Below, piece by piece: positions 11,623 through 21,304 of a stretch of DNA of 64,000 nt. Every line of letters starts with the position of its first letter. Position 1 is the stretch's first letter. The notes under the pieces were generated by a model, which had not been told where the DNA came from, made no database searches, and worked only from the letters and a program-made list of their open reading frames with translations. Source of the DNA: Idiomarinaceae bacterium (GTDB lineage: Bacteria > Pseudomonadota > Gammaproteobacteria > Enterobacterales > Alteromonadaceae); contig NYWU01000016.1 in NCBI GenBank assembly GCA_002685255.1, forward strand, positions 1-64,000, given 5' to 3'. Both the position numbers and the translations under genes were made by a program.

Positions 11623-12774
11623 ATGTCAAATTCTTCAATGCATTCTAGTTTGTCTCAGGCAGAACTTGAACAATTAGCCCAAAAAATCAAGCAGTGGGGC
11701 CAAGCACTGGGCTTTCAAAAAGTCGGCATTACCGATCTAGATTTGCAAAAGCATGAGGCTACTTTACAGAAATGGTTGGATAAAGGCTATCACGGCGAAA
11801 TGGGCTTTATGGAGCGTCATGGAATGTTACGCGCTCGACCTGCGGAACTTCATCCAGGCTCCGTGCGGGCCATTTCGGTTCGGATGAATTACCTACCCGC
11901 CGAAGCCGGTTTTGCCAAAACGTTGAATAATGACCGACTCGGCTACATATCACGCTATGCGCTGGGACGCGATTATCACAAATTACTACGTAAACGTCTC
12001 AAACAACTGGGCGACAAAATAAAAGCCGAATTTGCTGATACGGACTTTCGCCCATTTGTCGACTCGGCACCGATTCTAGAACGCCCTTTGGCAGAGAAAG
12101 CAGGATTAGGCTGGACCGGTAAACATACCTTAATACTCGATAAAGACAGTGGCTCTTGGTTTTTCTTAGGAGAGTTATTGATCAATTTACCACTGCCAAT
12201 TGATAGCCCTGTCGAAGAGGCCTGTGGTAGCTGTTCGGCGTGTATGACTATTTGTCCTACTCAAGCCATTGTGGCTCCCTATGAACTAGACGCTCGACGC
12301 TGCATTTCCTATTTAACCATCGAATTAAAAGGCAGCATTCCCGAGGAACTGCGCCCACTCATGGGGAACCGAATATACGGTTGTGACGACTGCCAACTCA
12401 TTTGTCCATGGAATCGATACGCACAATTGACTGACGAAGCCGATTTTAATCCACGCCATTATCTACACACACCCGAATTAATCGCACTATGGCAGTGGGA
12501 TGAGGAAACTTTTAATGCGCGTTTACAAGGGTCACCGATACGGCGAATTGGTCACGAATGTTGGTTACGCAATATTGCAGTTGCACTGGGTAATGCACAA
12601 GCAGACGTTGATGTCATTGAGGCGCTCGAATGGCGCAGTGGCCAAGTCTCAGAGATGGTCCAAGAACATATTGACTGGGCGCTCGACCGACAACGTAGCG
12701 GAGCAGCGCACGTGACGCAACAGCTTAAGCGCTTAGTGCGGGCTGTCAGTAAAGGACTGCCACGCGACGCTTAA
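11623..12774 (+). CDS. queG: epoxyqueuosine reductase QueG
   Basis: Cobalamin-dependent iron-sulfur enzyme that reduces epoxyqueuosine to queuosine in tRNA. The 383 residues contain PFVDSAPILERPLA (probable catalytic D147) and ferredoxin-like cysteines C201, C204, C207, C211 and C227 plus C254, C257, C261 in YGCDDCQLICPWNR, enough for two 4Fe-4S clusters. The start ATG lacks a strong ribosome-binding site; a second in-frame ATG occurs at codon 6. Divergent from nnr as in E. coli. It ends 1 base before the convergent yheV stop. Confidence 0.96.
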   Translation: MSNSSMHSSLSQAELEQLAQKIKQWGQALGFQKVGITDLDLQKHEATLQKWLDKGYHGEMGFMERHGMLRARPAELHPGSVRAISVRMNYLPAEAGFAKTLNNDRLGYISRYALGRDYHKLLRKRLKQLGDKIKAEFADTDFRPFVDSAPILERPLAEKAGLGWTGKHTLILDKDSGSWFFLGELLINLPLPIDSPVEEACGSCSACMTICPTQAIVAPYELDARRCISYLTIELKGSIPEELRPLMGNRIYGCDDCQLICPWNRYAQLTDEADFNPRHYLHTPELIALWQWDEETFNARLQGSPIRRIGHECWLRNIAVALGNAQADVDVIEALEWRSGQVSEMVQEHIDWALDRQRSGAAHVTQQLKRLVRAVSKGLPRDA

Positions 12775-12775
12775 C

Positions 12776-12979
12776 TTATTCAGGTTTAAATACACCAATC
12801 ACTTGATCGAACTCGCGTTCGCTACCCGTGCCCTGCTGCTTAGGTTCACTAAAGCGGTGTTTACACTGAACACATTCGACCTGTTCTACATCGTTCTCAA
12901 TGAACAGCATTAAGGTGTCCATACTGTCACACTTGGGACAGGTCGCACCGGCAATAAATCGTTTCTTTTGACGTGCCAC
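12776..12979 (-). CDS. yheV: YheV-like zinc-ribbon protein
   Basis: Small putative metal-binding protein of unknown function. The open frame is longer, but the YheV-like sequence begins at a GTG (12977-12979) preceded by AGGAG with good spacing. This gives 67 residues starting (V)ARQKKRFIAGATCPKC and removes an overlap with yheS. Two CxxC pairs (CPKC, CVQC) can form a zinc ribbon, and the ending DQVIGVFKPE matches the family. It is divergent from yheS, as in E. coli. Confidence 0.9.
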   Translation of the reverse strand: MARQKKRFIAGATCPKCDSMDTLMLFIENDVEQVECVQCKHRFSEPKQQGTGSEREFDQVIGVFKPE

Positions 12980-13095
12980 GGCAGCTCCTATGTCATAAAC
13001 TACTCGGTCAATGTTACCATAGATATATCCGTCAGCCCACGTAATTGGCAGACGCCCATACACGCTCGCAGTTGAGGATTGAATAGACGTTAACC

Positions 13096-15021
13096 ATGAT
13101 AAAAGCCAATCACATTTCATTAATGCGCGGCGGAAAAACGCTGCTTTCGGATACCAGTTTTACGATCTTTCCCCAACACCGGATCGGCCTGATTGGTAAA
13201 AATGGCTGTGGCAAATCCTCGCTCTTTGCGCTTTTTCGTGACGAGTTACAACTTGAAGAGGGCGAGTTGCAACTACCTAGTGAGTGGCGAATTGCCAGTG
13301 TTGCTCAGGAGACACCGGCCTTATCACGCTCAGCGATTGATTATGTGATGGACGGCGATCAAAGTTTCCGGGTCGCCGAGCAGGCCTTGCAAACTGCCGA
13401 GGCCGAGGGAGATGGCCATGCCATTGCCCATAGTCATGAGCAATTGGCGCAGCTCGGTGCTTATGACATTCGTTCACGCGCAGCCATGTTACTCGATGGT
13501 TTAGGCTTTCTCCCAGAACAAATTGAGCAGCCAGTAAGTGCCTTTTCAGGTGGTTGGCGCATGCGTCTGAACTTAGCGCAAGCGTTGATTGCGCCATCTG
13601 ATTTGATGTTATTGGATGAACCTACCAACCACCTGGACGTTGATGCTATTTTTTGGCTCGAGTCATGGCTAAAGAGCTACTCAGGTACGTTGGTTATTAT
13701 TTCTCACGATCGTGACTTTCTCGATAATGTCGCCACTGATATTCTCCATGTGGAAAATCAAGTCATCTCGAGTTACACCGGTAACTACTCACAGTTTGAA
13801 CATCAGCGTGCCGAACACCTGATGCAACAGCAAAGTGAGTACGAGAAAGCGCAAGCTATTAAAAAGCACATGCAGGCTTATGTTGATCGCTTTCGTTATA
13901 AAGCAAGCAAAGCAAAACAGGCGCAAAGCCGCTTAAAAGCGATTGAAAAGCTCTCAGTACAAGCCCCCCTTCAGGCCGAGCGAGGTATCGATTTTGAATT
14001 TTTACCGCCGGCTAAATTACCTAACCCGTTGATCAATATGCGCGAAGTGAAAGCAGGTTATGGTGACACCGTTATTCTTGAGAATATTAAGCTCAATCTA
14101 GTACCTGGCACCCGCATGGGATTGCTTGGACGTAACGGGGCAGGTAAATCGACCTTGATTAAAACCCTGTCTGGCTCGCTCGAGCCACTTGCAGGAGAGC
14201 GTACAGTCAGTCAGGGCGTCTCCGTCGGTTATTTCGCCCAACACCAATTAGAAGCCCTTGATCCCGACGCATCGCCTTTATTGCATTTACAGCGTTTGGA
14301 TAGTCAAGCTACAGAACAACAATTGCGAGACTTTATTGGAGGCTTTGGTTTTTCAGGTGACCAAGCACTCGCTCCTGTCGAACCGATGTCCGGTGGCGAA
14401 AAGGCGCGATTAGCACTGGCGTTGATTATCTATCAAAAGCCCAATCTATTGTTACTCGATGAGCCCACTAACCACTTAGATATTGGGTTACGTGACGCCT
14501 TAGTCAACGCGTTACAAGCCTTTGAGGGCGCGCTAATTGTGGTATCGCACGATCGCCACCTGCTGCGTACCACGGTCGATGAGTTCTATCGAGTTCATGA
14601 AGGTCATGTTGAGCCTTTTCCTGGTGACTTAGACCAATACCACGCGTGGTTAGAGCAACAAGCCAAACAACGGCGTGAAAAAAGCACGACAACGGCAACC
14701 CCGGGTAAAGAAGTTAAAGTCGACCGAAAGGAACAAAAGCGTCGCGAAGCCGAGTTTCGCAAGGCAACAAAACCACTACGTGATAGGATCGCGCAATCTG
14801 AACAGCAGCTGGAAAAAATTGCCGACGCATTAGAGGTTGTTCATCAAGGCCTATCAGATAGCAGCATTTATGATACCGACAAAAAGGACGCGTTAAATAA
14901 ACTGCTGGCCGAACAGCGTCGACTTCAAGCCGAACAAGAGACTTTGGAAGAGCGGTGGATGGAAGCAGAGGGTACACTCGCTGAAATGACCGAACAGTTT
15001 GAGCAGGAAGCCGATTCATGA
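13096..15021 (+). CDS. yheS: ABC-F family ATPase YheS
   Basis: Soluble tandem ABC ATPase of the ABC-F group, whose members act on the ribosome E-site; its exact role is not settled. The 641 residues hold two ABC modules. The first has GKNGCGKS at 34-41, FSGGWRMRL and LLDEPTNHLD; the second has GRNGAGKST, MSGGEKARL and LLLLDEPTNHLD. A KASKAKQAQSRLKA linker follows the first module, and a charged coiled coil covers about 545-641. No membrane segments. Its stop overlaps the yheT start (ATGA). Confidence 0.95.
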   Translation: MIKANHISLMRGGKTLLSDTSFTIFPQHRIGLIGKNGCGKSSLFALFRDELQLEEGELQLPSEWRIASVAQETPALSRSAIDYVMDGDQSFRVAEQALQTAEAEGDGHAIAHSHEQLAQLGAYDIRSRAAMLLDGLGFLPEQIEQPVSAFSGGWRMRLNLAQALIAPSDLMLLDEPTNHLDVDAIFWLESWLKSYSGTLVIISHDRDFLDNVATDILHVENQVISSYTGNYSQFEHQRAEHLMQQQSEYEKAQAIKKHMQAYVDRFRYKASKAKQAQSRLKAIEKLSVQAPLQAERGIDFEFLPPAKLPNPLINMREVKAGYGDTVILENIKLNLVPGTRMGLLGRNGAGKSTLIKTLSGSLEPLAGERTVSQGVSVGYFAQHQLEALDPDASPLLHLQRLDSQATEQQLRDFIGGFGFSGDQALAPVEPMSGGEKARLALALIIYQKPNLLLLDEPTNHLDIGLRDALVNALQAFEGALIVVSHDRHLLRTTVDEFYRVHEGHVEPFPGDLDQYHAWLEQQAKQRREKSTTTATPGKEVKVDRKEQKRREAEFRKATKPLRDRIAQSEQQLEKIADALEVVHQGLSDSSIYDTDKKDALNKLLAEQRRLQAEQETLEERWMEAEGTLAEMTEQFEQEADS

Positions 15022-16007
15022 ACGACAATCAGCGTTTTCTCCCGCGCCCATGGTTGCGCGCGTCTCACCTTCAAACCCTATTACCCCGCTTGATTTACAG
15101 AAAGCGCAAATGGTACGGAACATGGGAGACTTTTGCTTTATCAGACGGTGATTTTATCGAACTATGTTGGTATCAACAGCCCGCACCCGATAGCCGTCGC
15201 CCTCTAGTTATACTATTCCATGGGCTCGAAGGTTCGGTGGATTCACCTTACATTTGGCAAACCATGGAAACGCTGGCTGAGCAAGGCTTCGATTCGGTGG
15301 TGATGCACTTCCGTGGCTGCGGTAAAACACCGATTAATCGCCTACCACGTGCCTATCACTCGGGCGACATTGGCGATCCTAAAGCCGTAATTGACGCGCT
15401 GGCAAAACGCTATCCTCAGCGCTCGTTCCACGCCATCGGCTTCAGCTTAGGTGGTAATATGCTAGCGCAGCTAATGAGTACTGACGCAGCTGAAGCTATC
15501 AGCAGTGCGGCAATCTGTTGTGCCCCGCTTGACTTGATGAGCTGCTCAAAACGCATTGATCACGGTTTTTCTAAGTTATATCGCAAATACTTACTCACGC
15601 CACTAAAATATAAATTTTCCACTAAACAACAACGCGGCGTATTCCACGATTGGCCAGCCATGGCAGACATTGATGTCAGCACTATGACGAGTTTCTTAGA
15701 GTTCGATGATAAAGTGACGGCGCCCCTACACGGGTTTAAGGATGTGCATGACTATTATCAGCGCGCGAGTGGCAAACAGTTTCTAAAGTACATTAAGCAA
15801 CCCACACTCATCGTACACGCAGATGATGACCCATTTTTAGGCTCCGATGTGGTGCCTCAAGCCCACGAAATGAATAATTTCGTCCATTACGAGCGACAGC
15901 CTCACGGCGGGCATATGGGGTTTGTTGATTACCAGCGCGGTTTCTATAGTTGGTTACCTAAACGCCTCGTTAAGTGGGTTAGCGAGCAGGAGGTAGAGCA
16001 GGCATGA
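15018..16007 (+). CDS. yheT: YheT-type alpha/beta hydrolase
   Basis: Predicted cytoplasmic esterase/hydrolase of the AB-hydrolase 4 family; substrate unknown. The 329 residues start [20 protein letters not shown], typical of the family. The nucleophile elbow is GFSLGGN, the acid is probably in IVHADDDPF, and the histidine in PHGGHMGF. It overlaps yheS and yheU by four bases each (ATGA), so the three are one translationally coupled operon. Confidence 0.93.
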   Translation: MNDNQRFLPRPWLRASHLQTLLPRLIYRKRKWYGTWETFALSDGDFIELCWYQQPAPDSRRPLVILFHGLEGSVDSPYIWQTMETLAEQGFDSVVMHFRGCGKTPINRLPRAYHSGDIGDPKAVIDALAKRYPQRSFHAIGFSLGGNMLAQLMSTDAAEAISSAAICCAPLDLMSCSKRIDHGFSKLYRKYLLTPLKYKFSTKQQRGVFHDWPAMADIDVSTMTSFLEFDDKVTAPLHGFKDVHDYYQRASGKQFLKYIKQPTLIVHADDDPFLGSDVVPQAHEMNNFVHYERQPHGGHMGFVDYQRGFYSWLPKRLVKWVSEQEVEQA

Positions 16008-16237
16008 TCATACCGTGGCAAGAGTTAGATAGTGAGACTCTCAATAATATTATTGAAGCCGTCATATTACGCGAAGGCACCGATTACGGTGAGCGCGAGC
16101 TCAGCTTGGAGACCAAAGTTGAACAATTACAGTCGCGCTTAAAAGCAGGTGAAGCCGTACTGGTTTATTCTGAACTGCACGAAACCGTAGATATCGTCGA
16201 TAAGGACTCTGTCACCGGTGATATCAGCGAAAGTTAG
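16004..16237 (+). CDS. yheU: YheU family small protein
   Basis: 77-residue acidic protein of the UPF0270/YheU family, function unknown. It begins [20 protein letters not shown], closely matching the family signature at its N-terminus. It ends with a [12 protein letters not shown] tail. The start overlaps yheT by ATGA. The 3' end overlaps the convergent cysQ gene by 14 bases. Confidence 0.92.
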   Translation: MIIPWQELDSETLNNIIEAVILREGTDYGERELSLETKVEQLQSRLKAGEAVLVYSELHETVDIVDKDSVTGDISES

Positions 16238-17066
16238 GTGGATGAGCTATGAAGACCGCTTGCCAATCCACCTCGGGATCGCCCAAAACGTAAAAGTTAG
16301 GGTTTAGCAGACTCTCGGTCTCATTGTACGTAATCGGCTCGAAATTCTCGTTCAATAAACTGCCGCCGGCTTCAGTCACAATCACCTGTGATGCGGCCGT
16401 ATCCCACTCGCCGGTAGGCCCTAAGCGCAAAAAACAATCTGCCTTACCCTCGGCAATAAAGCAGGCCTTTAACGAGCAGCTTCCGGTGGGCAAAGGCTGA
16501 ATATCACGCTCAGTTTGGACACGCGCCATGACTTTATGTCGTGGTTGACGACGGCTAATTGCTAAAATTAACGGATCATGATGCGGATCATCTAGCCGAC
16601 GTACCGAAATCGCTTTTTTCTCGCCTAATGCATGCTTATAAGCACCTTGCTCACGAATTGCTGAGTAAAGTGTTTCACCTGGCGGCCAGTAAATGACACC
16701 AATGGCAGGTTGTCTAGCTTCAATGTAAGCGATGTTAACCGCGAAATCGCCCGAGCGTGCAATAAACTCTTGTGTTCCATCAATGGGATCAATTAAAAAA
16801 TACGACGACCATTTTGCCCGTGTACTCAAAGCTTCGTGGCGGCTTTCCTCTGATAACACGGGAATATCGGGAAAGGCGTGTTTAAGTGACGCAATTATAA
16901 ACTCACTGGCTTTAATATCCGCGGTCGTGACTGGCGATTCATCGGCTTTCTCAGCCGTCGCAAACGCACCACTGTCATACAGTTCCATAACTAACTGGCC
17001 TGCATCTCGTGCGACTTCGGCTAACTTATCAGCAATCTCGTTTAAGCTAAATTGCACAGCTGACAC
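16224..17066 (-). CDS. cysQ: 3'(2'),5'-bisphosphate nucleotidase CysQ
   Basis: Mg-dependent phosphatase that removes 3'-phosphoadenosine 5'-phosphate, a by-product of sulfate assimilation. The 280 residues carry the inositol-monophosphatase-like motifs [16 protein letters not shown] and [17 protein letters not shown] that bind metal. It starts 2 bases after nudE stops, so the two form an operon. The C-terminal extension of about 30 residues after NPNFYVLGD is slightly longer than in E. coli. Confidence 0.94.
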   Translation of the reverse strand: MSAVQFSLNEIADKLAEVARDAGQLVMELYDSGAFATAEKADESPVTTADIKASEFIIASLKHAFPDIPVLSEESRHEALSTRAKWSSYFLIDPIDGTQEFIARSGDFAVNIAYIEARQPAIGVIYWPPGETLYSAIREQGAYKHALGEKKAISVRRLDDPHHDPLILAISRRQPRHKVMARVQTERDIQPLPTGSCSLKACFIAEGKADCFLRLGPTGEWDTAASQVIVTEAGGSLLNENFEPITYNETESLLNPNFYVLGDPEVDWQAVFIAHPPNFR

Positions 17067-17068
17067 CT

Positions 17069-17617
17069 TTATTTTTTTAGTTGACGTAAAGTCATTAACA
17101 AAGCCGCCACACTGCGCGCCTCTGTAAAATCGGGTTGAGCTAATAGTTGGTCGACCTCGTCAAGCGACCAAATTACTTTCTCCAGCGGCTCTGGTTCGTC
17201 ACCGACTAACTGTTCTGGGTAAAGTGAGCGCGCGGTAAATAACGTCATCTTGGCTGAAAAAAACTGTGGCGCCATAGTCACTTCGGATAATCGGCTCAAT
17301 TGTTCACAGCCAAATCCGATTTCTTCTTTGAGTTCGCGTTGAGCCGCTTGCTCTGGTGATTCACCCGGGTCAATCAGCCCTTTAGGGAAGCCGAGTTGGT
17401 AGTCGTGTAGCCCTGCAGCATACTCTCTTATCAACATGATATGTTGGTCATCGACGAATGGGACAACCATGACGGCACCGCGGCCACTGCCCTGCATACG
17501 CTCAAATTGGCGCTGCTCACCATTACTAAATTTAAGATCAACGGCTTCGATACGTAGCAAGCGACTTTGTGCAACCACTTCGCGTTTAAGTACTTTAGGA
17601 ACTTGTCGTGATGCCAT
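17069..17617 (-). CDS. nudE: ADP compounds hydrolase NudE
   Basis: Nudix hydrolase for ADP-ribose, Ap3A and NADH. The 182 residues contain a complete Nudix box (GX5EX7REUXEEXGU) that begins at GFPKGLIDPGE and ends at RELKEEIGF. It has a normal family length. GGAGGAGCAG stands upstream of the ATG as a good ribosome-binding site. Paired with cysQ, which is common in marine gammaproteobacteria. Confidence 0.93.
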   Translation of the reverse strand: MASRQVPKVLKREVVAQSRLLRIEAVDLKFSNGEQRQFERMQGSGRGAVMVVPFVDDQHIMLIREYAAGLHDYQLGFPKGLIDPGESPEQAAQRELKEEIGFGCEQLSRLSEVTMAPQFFSAKMTLFTARSLYPEQLVGDEPEPLEKVIWSLDEVDQLLAQPDFTEARSVAALLMTLRQLKK

Positions 17618-17719
17618 GTACTGCTCCTCCTGTTCTTCCCCTACTATAACGCGTCAAACCGCTAAAGCCAGTGCTAAGCATGACAAAAATATTCACATTA
17701 GGCGCACAACTGCCGCTAA

Positions 17720-17728
17720 TGTTATGAT
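17720..17728 (+). promoter_or_regulatory. extended -10 promoter candidate for sthA
   Basis: TGTTATGAT fits an extended -10 element (TGnTATnAT) 41 bases before the sthA GTG. There is no good -35 at 16-18 bases, which an extended -10 can tolerate. Sequence inference only. Confidence 0.4.
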
Positions 17729-17768
17729 AGCACCAGCATTTAAAGCAGGGTCAGGAGTGAGGTGAAAG

Positions 17769-19184
17769 GTGACTAAGCATAAAGCAACCGAAGCAAATTT
17801 TGATGTTGCCGTTATTGGGACGGGACCCGGAGGCGAAGGCGCCGCCATGCAGCTTGCCAAAAATGGCAAAAAGGTAGCTGTCATTGAACGACACGACTCA
17901 ATTGGTGGTGGTTGTACCCACTGGGGGACTATTCCATCAAAAGCTTTACGTCACTCCGTAAGCCGACTCATCGAGTATAACAACAGCCCGCTGTTTACGG
18001 GTGTGGGTTGGCAAAGTGGCATGACGTTTTCGCAGATCCTACATTATGCGTCAGGCGTCATTCGCAAGCAGGTTAAATTGCGCTCATCTTTCTACGACCG
18101 TAATCATGTTACGGTCATTCATGGGAATGCCTCGTTCATCGATCAGAATCGTTTGAAAGTCACTAAGAATGATGGCTCATTCGACTTTTTAAATGTCGAG
18201 CAAATCGTTATCGCGACGGGCTCGCGACCGTACCACCCCAATGATATTGATTTTGACCACCCTCGTATTTACGACTCTGATACCGTGTTGAGCCTCAACC
18301 ATGATCCAAAGAATATTTTGATTTACGGTGCAGGTGTTATCGGTAGTGAATATGCCAGCATTTTCCGCGGTATGGGTGTGAAAGTTGACCTTATCAACCA
18401 ACGTGAGCGCTTACTTTCATTTCTAGATGCCGAAATATCAGACGCTCTGAGCTATCATTTGCGGAATAACGGCGTAGTAATTCGACATAATGAGGAGTAC
18501 GAAAGTATCCGCGGCTATGATGATAAGGTTGTGCTGAAGACTAAATCAGGCAAAGTGATGCAAGCCGACTGTTTATTATTTGCCAATGGACGCTCAGGTA
18601 ATATCGAATCGCTGAATTGTGACGCAGTGGGTCTAAAGCCAAACTATCGTGGTCAACTCGAAGTTGATGAAAACTATCGTACCCAAGTTGATAATATTTA
18701 TGCGGTGGGCGATATCATCGGCTACCCAAGTTTAGCGAGTGCAGCCTACGATCAGGGTCGAATTTGCGCGACTGCATTACTTCATGGCAACTGCGATAAA
18801 GCGTTGATCTCTAATATCCCGACAGGCATTTATACCATTCCAGAAATCAGTTCTGTAGGTAAATCCGAGGAAGAGCTAACCGAAGCTAAGGTACCCTACG
18901 AAGTCGGTCGTGCTCAATTTAAGCATCTTGCGCGGGCTCAAATATCGGGCAACGATGTCGGCTGCTTGAAGATCTTATTCCACCGTGAGTCGCGTGAAAT
19001 CCTGGGCCTACATTGCTTTGGTGAACGCGCCTCAGAGATCATTCACATTGGCCAAGCCATTATGGAACAGAAAAACGGAGGTAATACTGTCGATTACTTC
19101 GTCAATACAACCTTTAATTATCCGACCATGGCAGAAGCCTATCGCGTTGCAGCATTGAATGGTATCAACAGACTCGGTAATTAG
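17769..19184 (+). CDS. sthA: soluble pyridine nucleotide transhydrogenase
   Basis: FAD flavoprotein that interconverts NADPH and NADH in the cytoplasm. The 471 residues contain an N-terminal FAD motif [12 protein letters not shown], then [16 protein letters not shown]. In that motif the second redox cysteine of ordinary disulfide reductases is replaced, as is normal in SthA. NAD(P)-binding [13 protein letters not shown] and the dimerisation domain follow. Translation starts at GTG with AGGTGAAAG upstream. Its TAG stop interlocks with the envZ stop (TTAG, 19181-19184). In E. coli fabR neighbours sthA; here fabR is about 14 kb away. Confidence 0.95.
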   Translation: MTKHKATEANFDVAVIGTGPGGEGAAMQLAKNGKKVAVIERHDSIGGGCTHWGTIPSKALRHSVSRLIEYNNSPLFTGVGWQSGMTFSQILHYASGVIRKQVKLRSSFYDRNHVTVIHGNASFIDQNRLKVTKNDGSFDFLNVEQIVIATGSRPYHPNDIDFDHPRIYDSDTVLSLNHDPKNILIYGAGVIGSEYASIFRGMGVKVDLINQRERLLSFLDAEISDALSYHLRNNGVVIRHNEEYESIRGYDDKVVLKTKSGKVMQADCLLFANGRSGNIESLNCDAVGLKPNYRGQLEVDENYRTQVDNIYAVGDIIGYPSLASAAYDQGRICATALLHGNCDKALISNIPTGIYTIPEISSVGKSEEELTEAKVPYEVGRAQFKHLARAQISGNDVGCLKILFHRESREILGLHCFGERASEIIHIGQAIMEQKNGGNTVDYFVNTTFNYPTMAEAYRVAALNGINRLGN

Positions 19185-20494
19185 CCGGCAAGGGCTTTGC
19201 GAAGTGGTAAATCGATACGTACGCAAAGCCCACCCTCAGCTTGGTTTTTTAGCGTGATGCGACCATTGTGACGATCAACAATTCGCTTAATGATCGCCAA
19301 ACCTAAACCAGAACCCACACCCCCTCGCGCTTTATCGCCTTGAGTAAAGGGCTGAAATAGGTTTTGCTGTTGCTCTTCAGGAATACCGGGACCATCGTCA
19401 GAAACCGAAAACCAAACGGTTTTGCGCTGCTTATCATAGCCAGAACGAACACATGCTTTTGTGTTTCCATAACGTTCGGCGTTTTCTAACAAATTGATAA
19501 CCACACGTTTAATGGATAACGGACGGACCCACACCAATGGACAATCGCCGAGATCTGCACTAAATGTCTTTTCCCAGCTATCCGGCAAATTAGCCAGTGT
19601 CTGCTCGAGTAGTTCATTGAGTGATTCGCGTGAAGCTTTCTCCTGCTGGTCAAGACGCACATAATCAATAAACTGATCGATAATATCGTTCATATCATCA
19701 ATGTCTTCAATGATTCCCTGAGCTAAATAGTCTTCGGACTCAGGCATCATTTCAGCCGCTAAACGAATGCGCGTCAGCGGTGTTCTTAGATCGTGAGATA
19801 CCCCAGCCATCAGCAAATTACGGTCATTTTCTAGCTCTTTTATCCCACGTGACATTTGATTAAATGCCTTAGTCACCGACATAATTTCACTCGCACCCTT
19901 TTCGCTCAACTGCTCTGGGAACTCTCCTCGACCCACTTGCTGAGCAGCCGTTTCTAACGCTTTAAGTGGTCTGTTGAGCCAATTGGCAAACAAAATACCG
20001 CCGATTACGCTGAGCACCCCGATAACGATGAGATACACCACCAAAGGTGAAAACTCGCCCGAGTGAATACTCTCTAATGGAACCCGAACCCAATAACGCG
20101 GAGCTTGCGGCGGTTTAACCCAAATATAAAATGCTTGACCTTGAGATACTCGCACCTCTGCTGGGCCATTGAGGTGCTTAGACATTAAACTCGATAAGTA
20201 GCCATAATAGGTCGTTTTGTCGAGCCCTTCGTTTTGTGCTTGCTCATCGGAGAACACGCGAATACCGGTCGCGTTATAAAACGCGACAGCGAGTGATTCA
20301 TTTTGATTCGAAAGGACTCGGTCGCTAATAAACATCGTTCGAATTTGCTTAGCGACCAACTGCGACATTTGCTCAATAGAAGGCTTTACCACGTAGTTAC
20401 TCACCATCAAATAAGACACTATTTGATTCAGTAGTAAAACTAGCGCCAGCAAACCAACCGTACGGGCAAATGCCGACTTAGGAAACAGTTTCAT
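19181..20494 (-). CDS. envZ: osmosensor histidine kinase EnvZ
   Basis: Inner-membrane sensor kinase that phosphorylates OmpR. The likely start is ATG 20492-20494 ([14 protein letters not shown]), overlapping the ompR stop by one base (TAATG), giving 437 residues. Two membrane spans (about 10-30 and 150-172) flank a periplasmic domain. HAMP, an H-box ([12 protein letters not shown]234), and ATPase motifs ([25 protein letters not shown]) follow. The protein has family-typical length and all catalytic motifs. Confidence 0.94.
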   Translation of the reverse strand: MKLFPKSAFARTVGLLALVLLLNQIVSYLMVSNYVVKPSIEQMSQLVAKQIRTMFISDRVLSNQNESLAVAFYNATGIRVFSDEQAQNEGLDKTTYYGYLSSLMSKHLNGPAEVRVSQGQAFYIWVKPPQAPRYWVRVPLESIHSGEFSPLVVYLIVIGVLSVIGGILFANWLNRPLKALETAAQQVGRGEFPEQLSEKGASEIMSVTKAFNQMSRGIKELENDRNLLMAGVSHDLRTPLTRIRLAAEMMPESEDYLAQGIIEDIDDMNDIIDQFIDYVRLDQQEKASRESLNELLEQTLANLPDSWEKTFSADLGDCPLVWVRPLSIKRVVINLLENAERYGNTKACVRSGYDKQRKTVWFSVSDDGPGIPEEQQQNLFQPFTQGDKARGGVGSGLGLAIIKRIVDRHNGRITLKNQAEGGLCVRIDLPLRKALAG

Positions 20495-21219
20495 TAATTT
20501 TTCAGTTTCCCATCGGGCACGAATACATACCCCAAGCCCCATACCGTCTGAATATAGCGGGGTTTGGCAGGGTCAGCCTCGAGCATGCGGCGTAAACGCG
20601 AGACTTGCACATCAATCGAACGTTCGAGCGCACTATAGTCGCGACCGCGTGCCAAATTCATCAGTTTATCTCGTGACAAAGGTTCGCGCGGGTGGCTCAC
20701 CAGTGCCTTTAACACCGCAAACTCGCCACTGGTGAGTGGCATCGGTGTGTCGCCGTCAAACATCTCTCGTGTTCCGAGGTTAAGTCGATAGGTACCAAAG
20801 GTAATTTCTTGGTCATCTTGCGAAGGCGCACCTGGCGCTTCAACACCACGACGACGCAACACTGCACGAATACGCGCGAGCAATTCGCGAGGGTTAAAAG
20901 GTTTGGCTAAGTAGTCATCCGCCCCGAGCTCCAACCCAATGATACGATCCACCTCATCGCCTTTAGCTGTGAGCATAATGACAGGAATCGTGTTATTGGC
21001 TTGCCGCAGACGTTTACAAATGGATAGTCCGTCCTCGCCCGGTAACATTAGGTCAAGTACCAGTAAATGATAGTTTTCACGCGTTAGTAGACGATCCATT
21101 TGCTCGGCGTCTGAAGCCACCCGCACCTGAAAGCCTTGCTCGTGCAAATATCGCTCTAACAGACTACGCAAACGTGCATCGTCGTCGACAACCAGTATTT
21201 TAAACGTTTCCTGACCCAT
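20494..21219 (-). CDS. ompR: response regulator OmpR
   Basis: DNA-binding response regulator partnered with EnvZ; in enterobacteria it controls porins in response to osmolarity. The 241 residues have a receiver domain with acidic pocket VDDDAR, phospho-acceptor D56 in [13 protein letters not shown] and K106-region [10 protein letters not shown]. The C-terminal winged helix has [14 protein letters not shown] and the ending [14 protein letters not shown]. It lies 86 bases after the RND permease on the same strand. Confidence 0.95.
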   Translation of the reverse strand: MGQETFKILVVDDDARLRSLLERYLHEQGFQVRVASDAEQMDRLLTRENYHLLVLDLMLPGEDGLSICKRLRQANNTIPVIMLTAKGDEVDRIIGLELGADDYLAKPFNPRELLARIRAVLRRRGVEAPGAPSQDDQEITFGTYRLNLGTREMFDGDTPMPLTSGEFAVLKALVSHPREPLSRDKLMNLARGRDYSALERSIDVQVSRLRRMLEADPAKPRYIQTVWGLGYVFVPDGKLKN

Positions 21220-21304
21220 GATGTTCCCTGAGTTAAACTTTTCTATGCTGTTAAGATAGCGCGAGATTCATCACTTATGAAGCCCGCGTGTGTTAACAAA
21301 TGTG

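Noticed and set aside
11623..16237. Junction of queG and yheVSTU blocks as a recent insertion
   Set aside because: The blocks are unlinked in E. coli, but there is no repeat, mobile gene or composition change at the junction, so it is ordinary gene-order divergence.
16732..17127. 131-codon plus-strand ORF
   Set aside because: Antisense to cysQ and the end of nudE, both clearly real genes.
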